A stretch of DNA of 17,471 nucleotides from Phycisphaerales bacterium (lineage in GTDB: Bacteria; Planctomycetota; Phycisphaerae; Phycisphaerales; UBA1924), in NCBI GenBank assembly GCA_019747615.1, contig JAIEQQ010000201.1, forward strand, positions 1 to 17,471. The letters run 5' to 3'. Positions 1 through 6,766 of the stretch are shown piece by piece. The translations under genes were made by a program, and so were the position numbers. Each line of letters starts with the position of its first letter. Positions within the stretch are counted from its first letter, which is position 1. Below the pieces are notes generated by a model. It saw only the letters and a program-made list of their open reading frames with translations. It searched no databases and was not told where the DNA came from.

Positions 1-1
1 G

Positions 2-229
2 GAGGGCATCTTCGAGGTCTTCCGCTTCAGCGATGAGAACCGCAAGAGCATCGCAGAAGGGAATCTGGCGGCGCTGCGTGCGGCGCTGAAGGCCCGAGGA
101 CTGCCGAGTATTCAGCAGAGCGCCATACGCAAGGCGCTGCTCGGTGTCACCAGTGTGGAAGAGGTGCAGCGGGTGACGGCACCGCCGGCGGCACCGGCAC
201 CGGCCGCGGCTGCCCCGCCCAAGGCGTAG
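2..229 (+). CDS. Type II secretion / type IV pilus assembly ATPase (GspE/PilB family), C-terminal fragment
   Basis: Partial gene: the reading frame is open from base 2 and ends at TAG 227-229, leaving 75 residues. The fragment starts EGIFEVFRFSDENRK and contains an alanine-rich helical stretch followed by LLGVTSVEEVQRVT. The pattern 'G.TS.EEV.RVT' close to the C-terminus is typical of the end of GspE/PilB hexameric ATPases, which power assembly of type II pseudopili or type IV pili from the cytoplasmic face of the inner membrane. After it comes a 15-residue Ala/Pro tail that is probably lineage-specific. The Walker motifs lie outside the window, so GspE, PilB and PilT-like identities cannot be separated. 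The next gene starts 98 bases downstream on the same strand. The family call is fairly secure; the exact subfamily is not. Confidence 0.75.
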   Translation, partial: EGIFEVFRFSDENRKSIAEGNLAALRAALKARGLPSIQQSAIRKALLGVTSVEEVQRVTAPPAAPAPAAAAPPKA

Positions 230-231
230 TG

Positions 232-264
232 CGGGGGCGTCAGCCTTCAGCCGTCAGCGTTCAG
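232..264. repeat. Degenerate heptamer repeats upstream of the CvpA-like gene
   Basis: The 98-base gap between the ATPase fragment and the membrane-protein gene holds degenerate TCAGCC-type units with a period of about 7 bases. The core CAGCCTTCAGCCGTCAGC at 241-258 recurs exactly at 2145-2162, just beyond the other end of the next gene. The rest of the gap (265-327) is C-rich with further CTCA-type units and no clear promoter. Confidence 0.7.
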
Positions 265-327
265 TTTCGAGCCGGACACCCGACCCTCACGCCTCAGCCC
301 CAAGACTCACGCATTTCGAGAACACCC

Positions 328-2136
328 ATGCTGATGAACATCTTCGCCATCCTGATCCTTTTGGGCGGTGGCTATCTCGGATTCACACGCGGCTTCTACA
401 CCATGCTGCTCCAGTTCGGGGCGGTCATTGCCGGCGGCGCGCTGGCGCTGGCGTTCTGGGAGCCGCTGGCGTATTGGCTGCTGAACGACTTCCCGGATTC
501 GCAGTGGATCGCCGACAGTGCTTGGGGCCTCGCCCTGGGCGTGCCGTTCGGCATCATCACCGCGATCCTCATCGGTGTGCAGGCGGCGCTGCTGCGCAAC
601 AACGTGAAGATCTACCCGATGGCGGACTACATCGGCGGCGGCGTGCTGGGCGTTGCGACGGCGATCATCGTCGGCGGCTTCACCGTGCTGTCGCTCTCGT
701 TCACACGCGGTCACGCGGACTACACGGGCTTCTCGCCGGTGGTTGCTCAGAGCAACGGCTCGCTCAAGCGCGAGGAGAACCTCTGGGTGCCGGTGGATGT
801 GATCACCGCCGGGCTGTTCAAGCACCTGTCCACGCACTCGCTGTATATCGAGGACAATCTCAACCGGTTCTACCCGGACTTCGAGAATCGCCCGTTCCTG
901 ATGGGCAGCACGCCGGAGAACGCGACGCTGAAGCTCGGCGTGCCGGACAAGGCGGTGGACTTCCTCGGGCGGTACACACTGGGTGTTGCGCTGCCATTGA
1001 AGTATGACGAGCTGGTCACGGATTCGCTCGACACGCGCCGGCAGATCGTCACGAACCTCGACGGCGAGGATCTGAAGACACTGAACAACGGCCAGTACTT
1101 CATCGAGGGGTACATCGTGAACTTCCGGCCCGCCGCGCGCGAGAAGATGGGCCAGGTCGCGGTAGGTGCCGGGCACCTGACGCTGCTGATGTGGGACCGC
1201 GACACGGACGAGACCATCGCGATCCAGCCGTTTGCGATGGTGAGCCAGACCAAGCCGGACCCCACCAAGCCGCTGTCGGTGCGGTTCTCACGCTGGCGGT
1301 TTGATGCCAAGGGCACGTTCCTGGGCTCGGTCGGCGGCGCGACGGACAGCACGCCGATGGCGTTCGAGTTCCTGGTGCCGAAGCGGACGACGAACTTCGT
1401 GCCGCTGGCGCTGTATGCCAAGGGCATCAGGATCGACCTGATCGACCCGAGCACGCAGCAGCCGTTCCCGGCCAAGGAGAGCTTCAAGTCGGTGGCGGAG
1501 CGTGACGTGCTCGTCGCGTCCGGTGGCCTGATCGAGGTCATCGGCGGTGACAAGCTGAATGCCGAGAACGCGACCCAGCTCACACTCAAGAAGGATGATC
1601 CGAACTCGGGCATCGCGGCGACGAATCAGATGCCCTTCAGCATCGTGCTGAACAAGGGCGATCTGAACATCCCGACCGATGACAAGAACCGGATGATGGA
1701 CGGTGAGCAGAACCTCACGCCGCAGCAACTGAACAACCGCGGCATCGATCGCGATCTGCGCGTGGACCGCTTCACGTCCTCGAACGAGACGGCGTGCGTG
1801 CAGATCGAAGTCAGCAAGGACTCGCCCCTGAGCTTCCTGCTGCCAACGGCTGCCGAGGCGACGGGCGCTCCGGTGCTGATCTCCGCCGACGGCCAGCGAT
1901 TTAGCTGCATCGGGTTCGTGTATCGCGATGACGCGATCGCGCGCATCCGCTACTCGCCGAGCCGCCCGATCGATTCGAAGGAGGCGTTGCCCTCGCTGAC
2001 GATGAGCCGCTCGGACCAGAAGTTGCGGCTGATCTTCAACGTGACGATCGGCGCGCAGATCACGCAGTACGCCATCGGCGACAAGGTGATCGCGACGTTC
2101 AACCCGCCGCTGGCGGTGACGGAAGTGCAGCGCTGA
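328..2136 (+). CDS. CvpA-like integral membrane protein with large soluble C-terminal region
   Basis: The 602-residue product opens with four hydrophobic segments (about residues 3-17, 25-50, 65-88 and 103-124). The first two carry the GGGYLGFTRGFYTMLLQFGA pattern (Gly-rich helix, then GxxRG) characteristic of CvpA-family inner-membrane proteins. Roughly 480 mostly polar residues follow with no further membrane segment and no domain I recognise; canonical CvpA is only about 160-180 residues, so the C-terminal part is an unusual extension. I chose ATG 328 because the hydrophobic segment begins there, with a weak GAG at 318-320; ATG 334 is an alternative. The frame is open back to a GTG overlapping the previous stop, but that stretch is repeat-derived. 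CvpA is linked to colicin V production and envelope homeostasis; the role of this protein is unknown. Confidence 0.7.
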   Translation: MLMNIFAILILLGGGYLGFTRGFYTMLLQFGAVIAGGALALAFWEPLAYWLLNDFPDSQWIADSAWGLALGVPFGIITAILIGVQAALLRNNVKIYPMADYIGGGVLGVATAIIVGGFTVLSLSFTRGHADYTGFSPVVAQSNGSLKREENLWVPVDVITAGLFKHLSTHSLYIEDNLNRFYPDFENRPFLMGSTPENATLKLGVPDKAVDFLGRYTLGVALPLKYDELVTDSLDTRRQIVTNLDGEDLKTLNNGQYFIEGYIVNFRPAAREKMGQVAVGAGHLTLLMWDRDTDETIAIQPFAMVSQTKPDPTKPLSVRFSRWRFDAKGTFLGSVGGATDSTPMAFEFLVPKRTTNFVPLALYAKGIRIDLIDPSTQQPFPAKESFKSVAERDVLVASGGLIEVIGGDKLNAENATQLTLKKDDPNSGIAATNQMPFSIVLNKGDLNIPTDDKNRMMDGEQNLTPQQLNNRGIDRDLRVDRFTSSNETACVQIEVSKDSPLSFLLPTAAEATGAPVLISADGQRFSCIGFVYRDDAIARIRYSPSRPIDSKEALPSLTMSRSDQKLRLIFNVTIGAQITQYAIGDKVIATFNPPLAVTEVQR

Positions 2137-2141
2137 GGAGC

Positions 2142-2230
2142 CTTCAGCCTTCAGCCGTCAGCAGATCGTTCGACTGATGCCTGATGCCCAGTGCCCAGTG
2201 CCTGCCCTCTCAGCACTCAGCCCTCAGCAC
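2142..2230. repeat. Degenerate heptamer tandem repeats in a convergent intergenic region
   Basis: The 101 bases between two convergent genes are almost entirely short tandem units. These are TTCAGCC-type copies at 2143-2162 (including CAGCCTTCAGCCGTCAGC), two TGATGCC and two CAGTGCC units at 2175-2202, and CTCAGCA/CTCAGCC units at about 2209-2230. The CAGTGCC pair reappears at 15120-15133. No hairpin with a T-run, hence no intrinsic terminator, is evident between the two convergent genes. Confidence 0.75.
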
Positions 2231-2237
2231 TCGCGAC

Positions 2238-3953
2238 TTACTTCACCCGAAGCGCGACGATGGTGATGTCGTCGCCGCTGAGGCGGACGCCGGCGAACTG
2301 GCGGAGGCTCCAGACCAGGCGGTCGATGATTTCCTGAGCCGTCGCGCTGGCGTTGGTTGAAAGCAGATCGATGACGCACTTGCGGATGCGGTGACGCCCG
2401 AAGGCCTCGCCCTCGAAGTTCAGCGCCTCGCTGAGCCCGTCGGTATAGAGCAGCAACGTGTCGCCGGCGCGGAGCATGACTTTACCGACGTCGTACGTCT
2501 GGCCGGCGTCGATGCCCACCGCCATCCCGCCCTCGTCCAGCAGCTTGACGGTGAAGCCGCCGGAGTCGGCACCCGCCGCCGCGGCGTTGTCGCGAGAAAA
2601 CAGCATGGCCGGGTCGTGCCCGGCGGCGCAGTACGCAAGCTCCATCGAGCGCGGCTCGATCACGCCGCACCAGAGCGTGAGGAACTCGCTCTCGAGCGTG
2701 TCGCGCACGATCGCCTGGTTGAGCTTGCGGATGACTTCCTGCAAGCGCCACTCTTCGCCGGCAAAGGCCCGAAGGCTGGCGCGCGCGGCGGACATGAGGA
2801 TCGCGGCGGGCACGCCCTTGCCCACGACATCGCCGACGGCGATGCCCAGCTCGCGATTGGTGCCGCCCTTTTCGAAGATGTCGTAGAAATCGCCGCCGAG
2901 CTGGAAGCTGGGGGCGTACTTGGCCGCGAGGTCCAGACGGTCGTAGCTGGGCATGGTGCGGGGCATCATGCGGCGCTGCACGTCGGCGGCGAGGCGGAGC
3001 TGACGTTGCGTCTGCTGGTCCTGCTCGCGGAGCTGGCGGAGGCGCTGCAGCGCGACGACCATCGCGGCGTGATCGGCGATGGATCGCAAGAGATCGCACT
3101 CGCCCTTGGTGAACTCGCGCGGCTCGCGCCCGTACAGCCGCACGAGCCCGGCGGAGCGGCCCTGGTAGACCAGCCCGGTGGTGATGAGGCTGCAGAGCTG
3201 CTCGGCCCGCGGGCGCGAGGGGTCGACGATGCGCTCGTCGTGCATGAGGTCTTCGACGCAGACGACGTCGCCCCGCAGAGCGCTGGAGCGGAGCATGCCG
3301 TCGATACTCAGGGGTGAGCTCTCGGCGAGCCATTCGGCCGAGAGGTTGCGCGTGACGCGATGGGTCAGCTCGCCGGACTTCTCGTCGAGCATCGCGATCG
3401 AGCCGGCGTCGCACTTCAGCGCGTCCAGGGCCAGGTCCAGCGCGATCTCAAGGACGCTGTCGGCGTCGTGTGCCCGGGCCAGCGCGGAGCTCAGGCGGTA
3501 CAGCGCGTCCAGATCGCCGACTCGATGGCTCAGCGCGATCGAGCTCTCGACCGTCTCGACGATCGTCCCGGCCAGGAGGATCACGGCGCGCTCAAGCGCG
3601 CGCCGACCGACCGGATCGTCTCGGTCCCAGTCCGCTGGCATCGCGATCGCGCCGATCGGCCCGCGGCTGCTCTGCAGCGGCGCCAGGAACAGGTCCATGC
3701 GTTCGGGCACAACGCGGTTGATCAGCGCGTACGCGCGGGCGGCGCCGCGCTCGGGGGTGGTCAGGTCCCACAGCGTGCCGCCCTCGCGAGGCACCACGAC
3801 CGAGCCGTCCACATCGCGCAGCCAGATCGGCACGCCGGTGAGGCGCGAAAGCTCGTCGCACAAACGGGCGACCGACCCGTCGGTGAGGTACGACCGGATC
3901 GACGCTGGCGCAATGACGTTTGAGTCTTTCGGCACGACCGCAACACTAGCCAC
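2238..3953 (-). CDS. RsbU-type PP2C phosphatase with N-terminal sensory region and GAF domain
   Basis: The 571-residue protein has three parts: an N-terminal sensor-like region (about 24-130; TGVPIWLRDVDGSVVVP resembles PocR/GAF-type ligand-binding folds), a GAF domain (about 148-303) and, after a short coiled linker (303-330), a SpoIIE/RsbU phosphatase domain (about 335-571). The metal-site motifs are intact: GGDFYD (353-358), GDVVGKGVPAA (374-384), LYTDGLSEA (502-510) and SGDDITIVALR (559-569). Members of this family dephosphorylate a phospho-STAS anti-anti-sigma factor and so control sigma-factor release; no STAS or RsbW-type partner is in view. No membrane segment is seen, so it is probably cytoplasmic. 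The start is a GTG at 3953 without a good Shine-Dalgarno; another in-frame GTG lies six codons later. The S41 peptidase gene lies 80 bases upstream on the same strand. Confidence 0.9.
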   Translation of the reverse strand: MASVAVVPKDSNVIAPASIRSYLTDGSVARLCDELSRLTGVPIWLRDVDGSVVVPREGGTLWDLTTPERGAARAYALINRVVPERMDLFLAPLQSSRGPIGAIAMPADWDRDDPVGRRALERAVILLAGTIVETVESSIALSHRVGDLDALYRLSSALARAHDADSVLEIALDLALDALKCDAGSIAMLDEKSGELTHRVTRNLSAEWLAESSPLSIDGMLRSSALRGDVVCVEDLMHDERIVDPSRPRAEQLCSLITTGLVYQGRSAGLVRLYGREPREFTKGECDLLRSIADHAAMVVALQRLRQLREQDQQTQRQLRLAADVQRRMMPRTMPSYDRLDLAAKYAPSFQLGGDFYDIFEKGGTNRELGIAVGDVVGKGVPAAILMSAARASLRAFAGEEWRLQEVIRKLNQAIVRDTLESEFLTLWCGVIEPRSMELAYCAAGHDPAMLFSRDNAAAAGADSGGFTVKLLDEGGMAVGIDAGQTYDVGKVMLRAGDTLLLYTDGLSEALNFEGEAFGRHRIRKCVIDLLSTNASATAQEIIDRLVWSLRQFAGVRLSGDDITIVALRVK

Positions 3954-4001
3954 GGTGATGCACCGGCCATTGTGCGCGGTGGCGGAGGGGAGGGCGGGGG
4001 G

Positions 4002-4025
4002 AGTGGCAGAGTGGCAGAGTGGGAT
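4002..4025. repeat. 8-base tandem repeat (AGTGGCAG type)
   Basis: Two exact AGTGGCAG units (4002-4009, 4010-4017) and a partial third (AGTGGGAT, 4018-4025) lie just beyond the stop codon of the S41 peptidase gene, next to a G-rich run (3981-4001). The same octamer family recurs at 14989-15028, 11 kb away. The gap 3954-4033 separates two minus-strand genes and shows no terminator. Confidence 0.75.
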
Positions 4026-4033
4026 GCGAGAGC

Positions 4034-5449
4034 TTACTGGTCGCGCTTGTTGTCGTTGTCGCGATTGGTGGGCTTGGGTTCGGCTGGGGCGTTTGCGATG
4101 TCTTCGCGGCGCAGCTCGCGCAGGGCGGTTTCGACGACGCGATCGGTCGCCGACGCATCGGCGGGGGCGGCGCGGCGGCGCATTCGGGGTTGGGCGATCT
4201 CGAAATCAGGTTGCAGCGGGTTGCCCTCGAGGCGTCGGCCCTTGAGCGAGATGTATTCAGAGTGCGGGACTTTCATCCGGTAGCCGCCGGGGAGTTCTTC
4301 GTACGTGCTGACGAGCACGGCGCCGGCGGTGGGCGTGCCGACCAGGACGGCGCCCTTGAGTTCGACGAGCGTCTGGGCGACGATCTCGCTGGCGCTGGCC
4401 GAGGCGCCGTTGATGAGCACCGCGATCTGGCCTCGATAGGGGACGCGTTCGCTGCGGATGATGCGCATCTTGTCCTTCATCCACTCGGCGATGGCCTTGA
4501 CGTCTTTGGGGTCGCCGCCCTCGGCGCGGACGTAGGCGTCGGTTGCTTCCTTTGAGACGCTGGTGCCGATGGCCTGTCCGCTGGGGAGGAAGAAGCCGAG
4601 GAAGTGGAGCATGTTGCGGACTTCGCCGCCGCCGTTGTCGCGGAGATCGATGACCATGCGTTTGCGCTTCATGGCGTCGCGGACGATCTTGGCGACGTTG
4701 GCGCGGTCGTAGTCCGAGTGGAACGTGGGGACGCGGACGATGGCGACGTCGTCGGCGTCGAAGGTGACGGATTCGGGGGTGCGGAAGTTCACCTTGCCGC
4801 GGGTGACCGGGACGGTGCGTTCCTCGCCGGCCTCGGTGCGGACGGTGACGTTGACGATCGTTCCGCTGGGCCCGCGAAGGACGCGCGTGTCGTCGACGTC
4901 CTTGCCGTCGGCGGCGATGATGATCTCGCCGACTTTCAGGCCGGCGCGTTCGGCGGGCGAGCCTTTGAGTACGTCCATGATGCGGCGCTCGCGCCCGAGT
5001 TCGGCGAAGCGCACGCCGATGCCGGTAAACTCCGAGCCGCGGCTGGCGTCGGCGGCGGCCGGGGAGAGCAGGTCCAGATGGCTGATGCCGAACTCGTTGA
5101 GCACGCGGTTCACGGTGGCGGTGAACGCCGGGACGGTCTTGGCTTCGTCGAGGCGAGATTTGAAGCGTGCCACGTGGTCGGGCCACTTTTCAAAATCGAC
5201 ACCCGACGCGAAGGCCTCTTCGCGCACCAGCCGCTCGGCCTGATCCAGCAACGTGCGCTTGTCTGCGGCGCTGATCGGCTGCGCGCTGACGGCACCGATC
5301 ATCACGCCCAGCGCTCCGACGAAGCCAAGGACGCGGGCACCCCAAGAGCGGGCGGCTCGTGGCTGGCTCGCGGCGAGTTTGCCCGCGGGGCTCGTGATCG
5401 TGCGGCCGGTGCCGAGCTGGTCAACAAAGTGCTGGTGCAGCATGCTCAT
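4034..5449 (-). CDS. S41-family peptidase with PDZ domain (C-terminal-processing-peptidase-like)
   Basis: The 471-residue protein has a basic N-terminus and a hydrophobic segment (about 38-56) ending AVSA-Q, consistent with export by a signal peptide or membrane anchor. A helical region follows, then a PDZ domain (about 140-205; SPAERAGLKVGEIIIAADG) and the S41 catalytic core with VIDLRDNGGG (266-275) and NGASASASEI (347-356); Ser352 is the expected nucleophile. The CtpA/Tsp catalytic lysine normally found in GxxTxGKG is replaced: the region reads GTPTAGAV, with Ala377 at that position. His124 in GISHLDL sits where Ser-His type S41 members (tricorn, CPAF) place their histidine. The C-terminus is charged. 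The start is ATG 5449 (or 5443), with GAGAAG just upstream. It may be co-transcribed with the downstream phosphatase gene. Confidence 0.88.
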   Translation of the reverse strand: MSMLHQHFVDQLGTGRTITSPAGKLAASQPRAARSWGARVLGFVGALGVMIGAVSAQPISAADKRTLLDQAERLVREEAFASGVDFEKWPDHVARFKSRLDEAKTVPAFTATVNRVLNEFGISHLDLLSPAAADASRGSEFTGIGVRFAELGRERRIMDVLKGSPAERAGLKVGEIIIAADGKDVDDTRVLRGPSGTIVNVTVRTEAGEERTVPVTRGKVNFRTPESVTFDADDVAIVRVPTFHSDYDRANVAKIVRDAMKRKRMVIDLRDNGGGEVRNMLHFLGFFLPSGQAIGTSVSKEATDAYVRAEGGDPKDVKAIAEWMKDKMRIIRSERVPYRGQIAVLINGASASASEIVAQTLVELKGAVLVGTPTAGAVLVSTYEELPGGYRMKVPHSEYISLKGRRLEGNPLQPDFEIAQPRMRRRAAPADASATDRVVETALRELRREDIANAPAEPKPTNRDNDNKRDQ

Positions 5450-5595
5450 GTATACTTCTCAAGCGAGCGATCGGTTGTGGAGATTGCTGTTTGATTCTCG
5501 AACATCGGCGTCGGTTTCGCGGGGACGGCGAGCGGTGGGGTGGGGGCCGGGAGGCGGAGCCCGCTTTGGGCGGCCCGGAGCGTTAGGATCCGACT
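5450..5595. promoter_or_regulatory. Divergent intergenic region between the S41 peptidase gene and galE
   Basis: The 146 bases separate two divergently read genes and should therefore hold both promoters. A palindromic GTATAC lies at 5450-5455, within the sequence TATACTT, which also occurs at 6736-6742. On the plus strand TATACT (5451-5456) resembles a -10 hexamer, but I see no matching -35. The right half has several G-runs (5521-5524, 5537-5540, 5542-5546, 5549-5551). AGGA at 5585-5588 is the galE Shine-Dalgarno. The promoter positions themselves are not resolved. Confidence 0.4.
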
Positions 5596-6699
5596 ATGAA
5601 TGTTCTCGTCACCGGCGGTGCCGGATTCATCGGCTCGCACGCGGCGCTGGCACTGCTGCGGGCGGGGCATCGCGTGCTGATTGTTGATGACCTCTCGCGG
5701 GGCCATCGCGGCAGCGTGGATGCGATCAGAGGGGCGATCGGGCCCGAGAACGCTCCGCGGCTGACATTCCTGCACGCGGATCTGGCAGACACCGGTACGC
5801 TGCGCCGGGCGATGAGCGAGCACCAGACCGATACCGTCCTTCACTTTGCGGCCCTGGCGTACGTGGGCGAGAGCGTTGTGGAGCCGCTGCGCTATTACCG
5901 CACGAACGTCGCCGGCGCGATCTCGCTGATCGAGGCCTCGGTTGCTGTGGGGGTGCAGCGGCTCATCTTGTCGTCAACGACTGCCACCTACGGCGAGCCA
6001 ACGCCGGATCAGGTGCCCATCGTCGAGACGCACGCGCAGGCACCGATCAATCCGTACGGCGCCAGCAAACTCATGGTGGAGCGGATCCTGCTTGATGTCG
6101 CCAATGCGCAGCGGGTCAACGGCACGCAGCCGGTGATGGCGCTGGCGTTTCTTCGCTACTTCAACGTGGCCGGATGTGATCGCTCGGGCGTGCTCGGCGA
6201 GCATCATGCCCCCGAAACGCACCTGATCCCGCTGGCGCTGGGCTGCTTGCTGGGAACGCAGCCGACGATCAACAACACGCTCACGATCTACGGCCAGGAC
6301 TATCCGACGCCCGACGGCACCTGCATTCGCGATTACATCCACGTCGATGACCTTGTCGAGGCGCATCTGCGGGTCTTGGATGCGCTGCGGCCGGGCGATC
6401 AGCGGATCTATAACCTCGGCCTCGGGCGCGGCACCAGCGTTCGCGAGATCCTCGGAGCGATCGCGCGGGTGACCGGGCGCGAGGTGCCCGTGAAGATCGG
6501 GCCGCGCCGTCCGGGAGATCCTAGGGTGCTCTTTGCGGACCCAACAAAGATCAAACGGGAGATCGGTTGGGAGGCCCGGGTGCAGTCGCTGGACGAGATC
6601 ATCGGGTCGGCGTGGCGGTGGATGCAGCGGCATCCGCGCGGGTATGACACGCCGGCGGGCTCGGGCGTGGGGGGCGTGGGGGGTGGGGGGCTTGATTGA
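5596..6699 (+). CDS. galE: UDP-glucose 4-epimerase
   Basis: The 367-residue short-chain dehydrogenase/reductase-fold enzyme would interconvert UDP-glucose and UDP-galactose in the cytoplasm, feeding the Leloir pathway and polysaccharide or lipopolysaccharide precursors. Visible marks are the NAD-binding TGGAGFIG (6-13), DDLSRGHRGSV (31-41), HFAALAYVGESV (83-94), SSTTATYGEP (126-135), the catalytic YGASK (Tyr154, Lys158), FLRYFNVAG (185-193), GTCIRDYIHVDDL (241-253) and RRPGDP (304-309). This pattern fits GalE better than other NDP-sugar epimerases. The start at ATG 5596 has AGGA seven bases upstream. The last residues are a Gly-rich tail (GVGGVGGGG) encoded by a G-run tract and are probably not part of the fold. 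It appears monocistronic or is followed by the PDZ gene 67 bases later. Confidence 0.93.
   Translation: MNVLVTGGAGFIGSHAALALLRAGHRVLIVDDLSRGHRGSVDAIRGAIGPENAPRLTFLHADLADTGTLRRAMSEHQTDTVLHFAALAYVGESVVEPLRYYRTNVAGAISLIEASVAVGVQRLILSSTTATYGEPTPDQVPIVETHAQAPINPYGASKLMVERILLDVANAQRVNGTQPVMALAFLRYFNVAGCDRSGVLGEHHAPETHLIPLALGCLLGTQPTINNTLTIYGQDYPTPDGTCIRDYIHVDDLVEAHLRVLDALRPGDQRIYNLGLGRGTSVREILGAIARVTGREVPVKIGPRRPGDPRVLFADPTKIKREIGWEARVQSLDEIIGSAWRWMQRHPRGYDTPAGSGVGGVGGGGLD
6663..6690 (+). other. G-quadruplex-type tract at the 3' end of galE
   Basis: Four runs of at least three G (6663-6665, 6669-6674, 6678-6683, 6685-6690) are separated by loops CGT, CGT and T. This matches the standard G-quadruplex motif on the coding strand, directly before the galE stop codon. 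It encodes the Gly/Val tail of GalE. Confidence 0.7.
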
Positions 6700-6735
6700 A
6701 GTGGTGGATTTCGCCGCCGCGCGGGCGGGTGTCGG

Positions 6736-6741
6736 TATACT
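6736..6741 (+). promoter_or_regulatory. Candidate -10 hexamer (TATACT) before the PDZ protein gene
   Basis: TATACT lies 25 bases before the ATG at 6767, in a region that is otherwise very GC-rich. A start point about 7 bases downstream would leave a short leader containing GAGGA (6752-6756). No good -35 hexamer is found 16-18 bases upstream, so this is only a candidate. Confidence 0.3.
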
Positions 6742-6766
6742 TGATGGACTGCGAGGACCTTGAGCG

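Noticed and set aside
229..327. Upstream GTG start for the CvpA-like gene overlapping the previous stop
   Set aside because: The added 33 residues are encoded by tandem repeats and precede the first membrane helix without signal-like character.
2137..2237. Bidirectional terminator between convergent genes
   Set aside because: The region is tandem heptamers; no GC stem followed by a T-run was found on either strand.
5547..5579. Terminator-like stem in the divergent region before galE
   Set aside because: CCGGG/CCCGG and GCCC/GGGC stems are short, with no T-run, and the site lies upstream of two divergent genes where a terminator is not expected.
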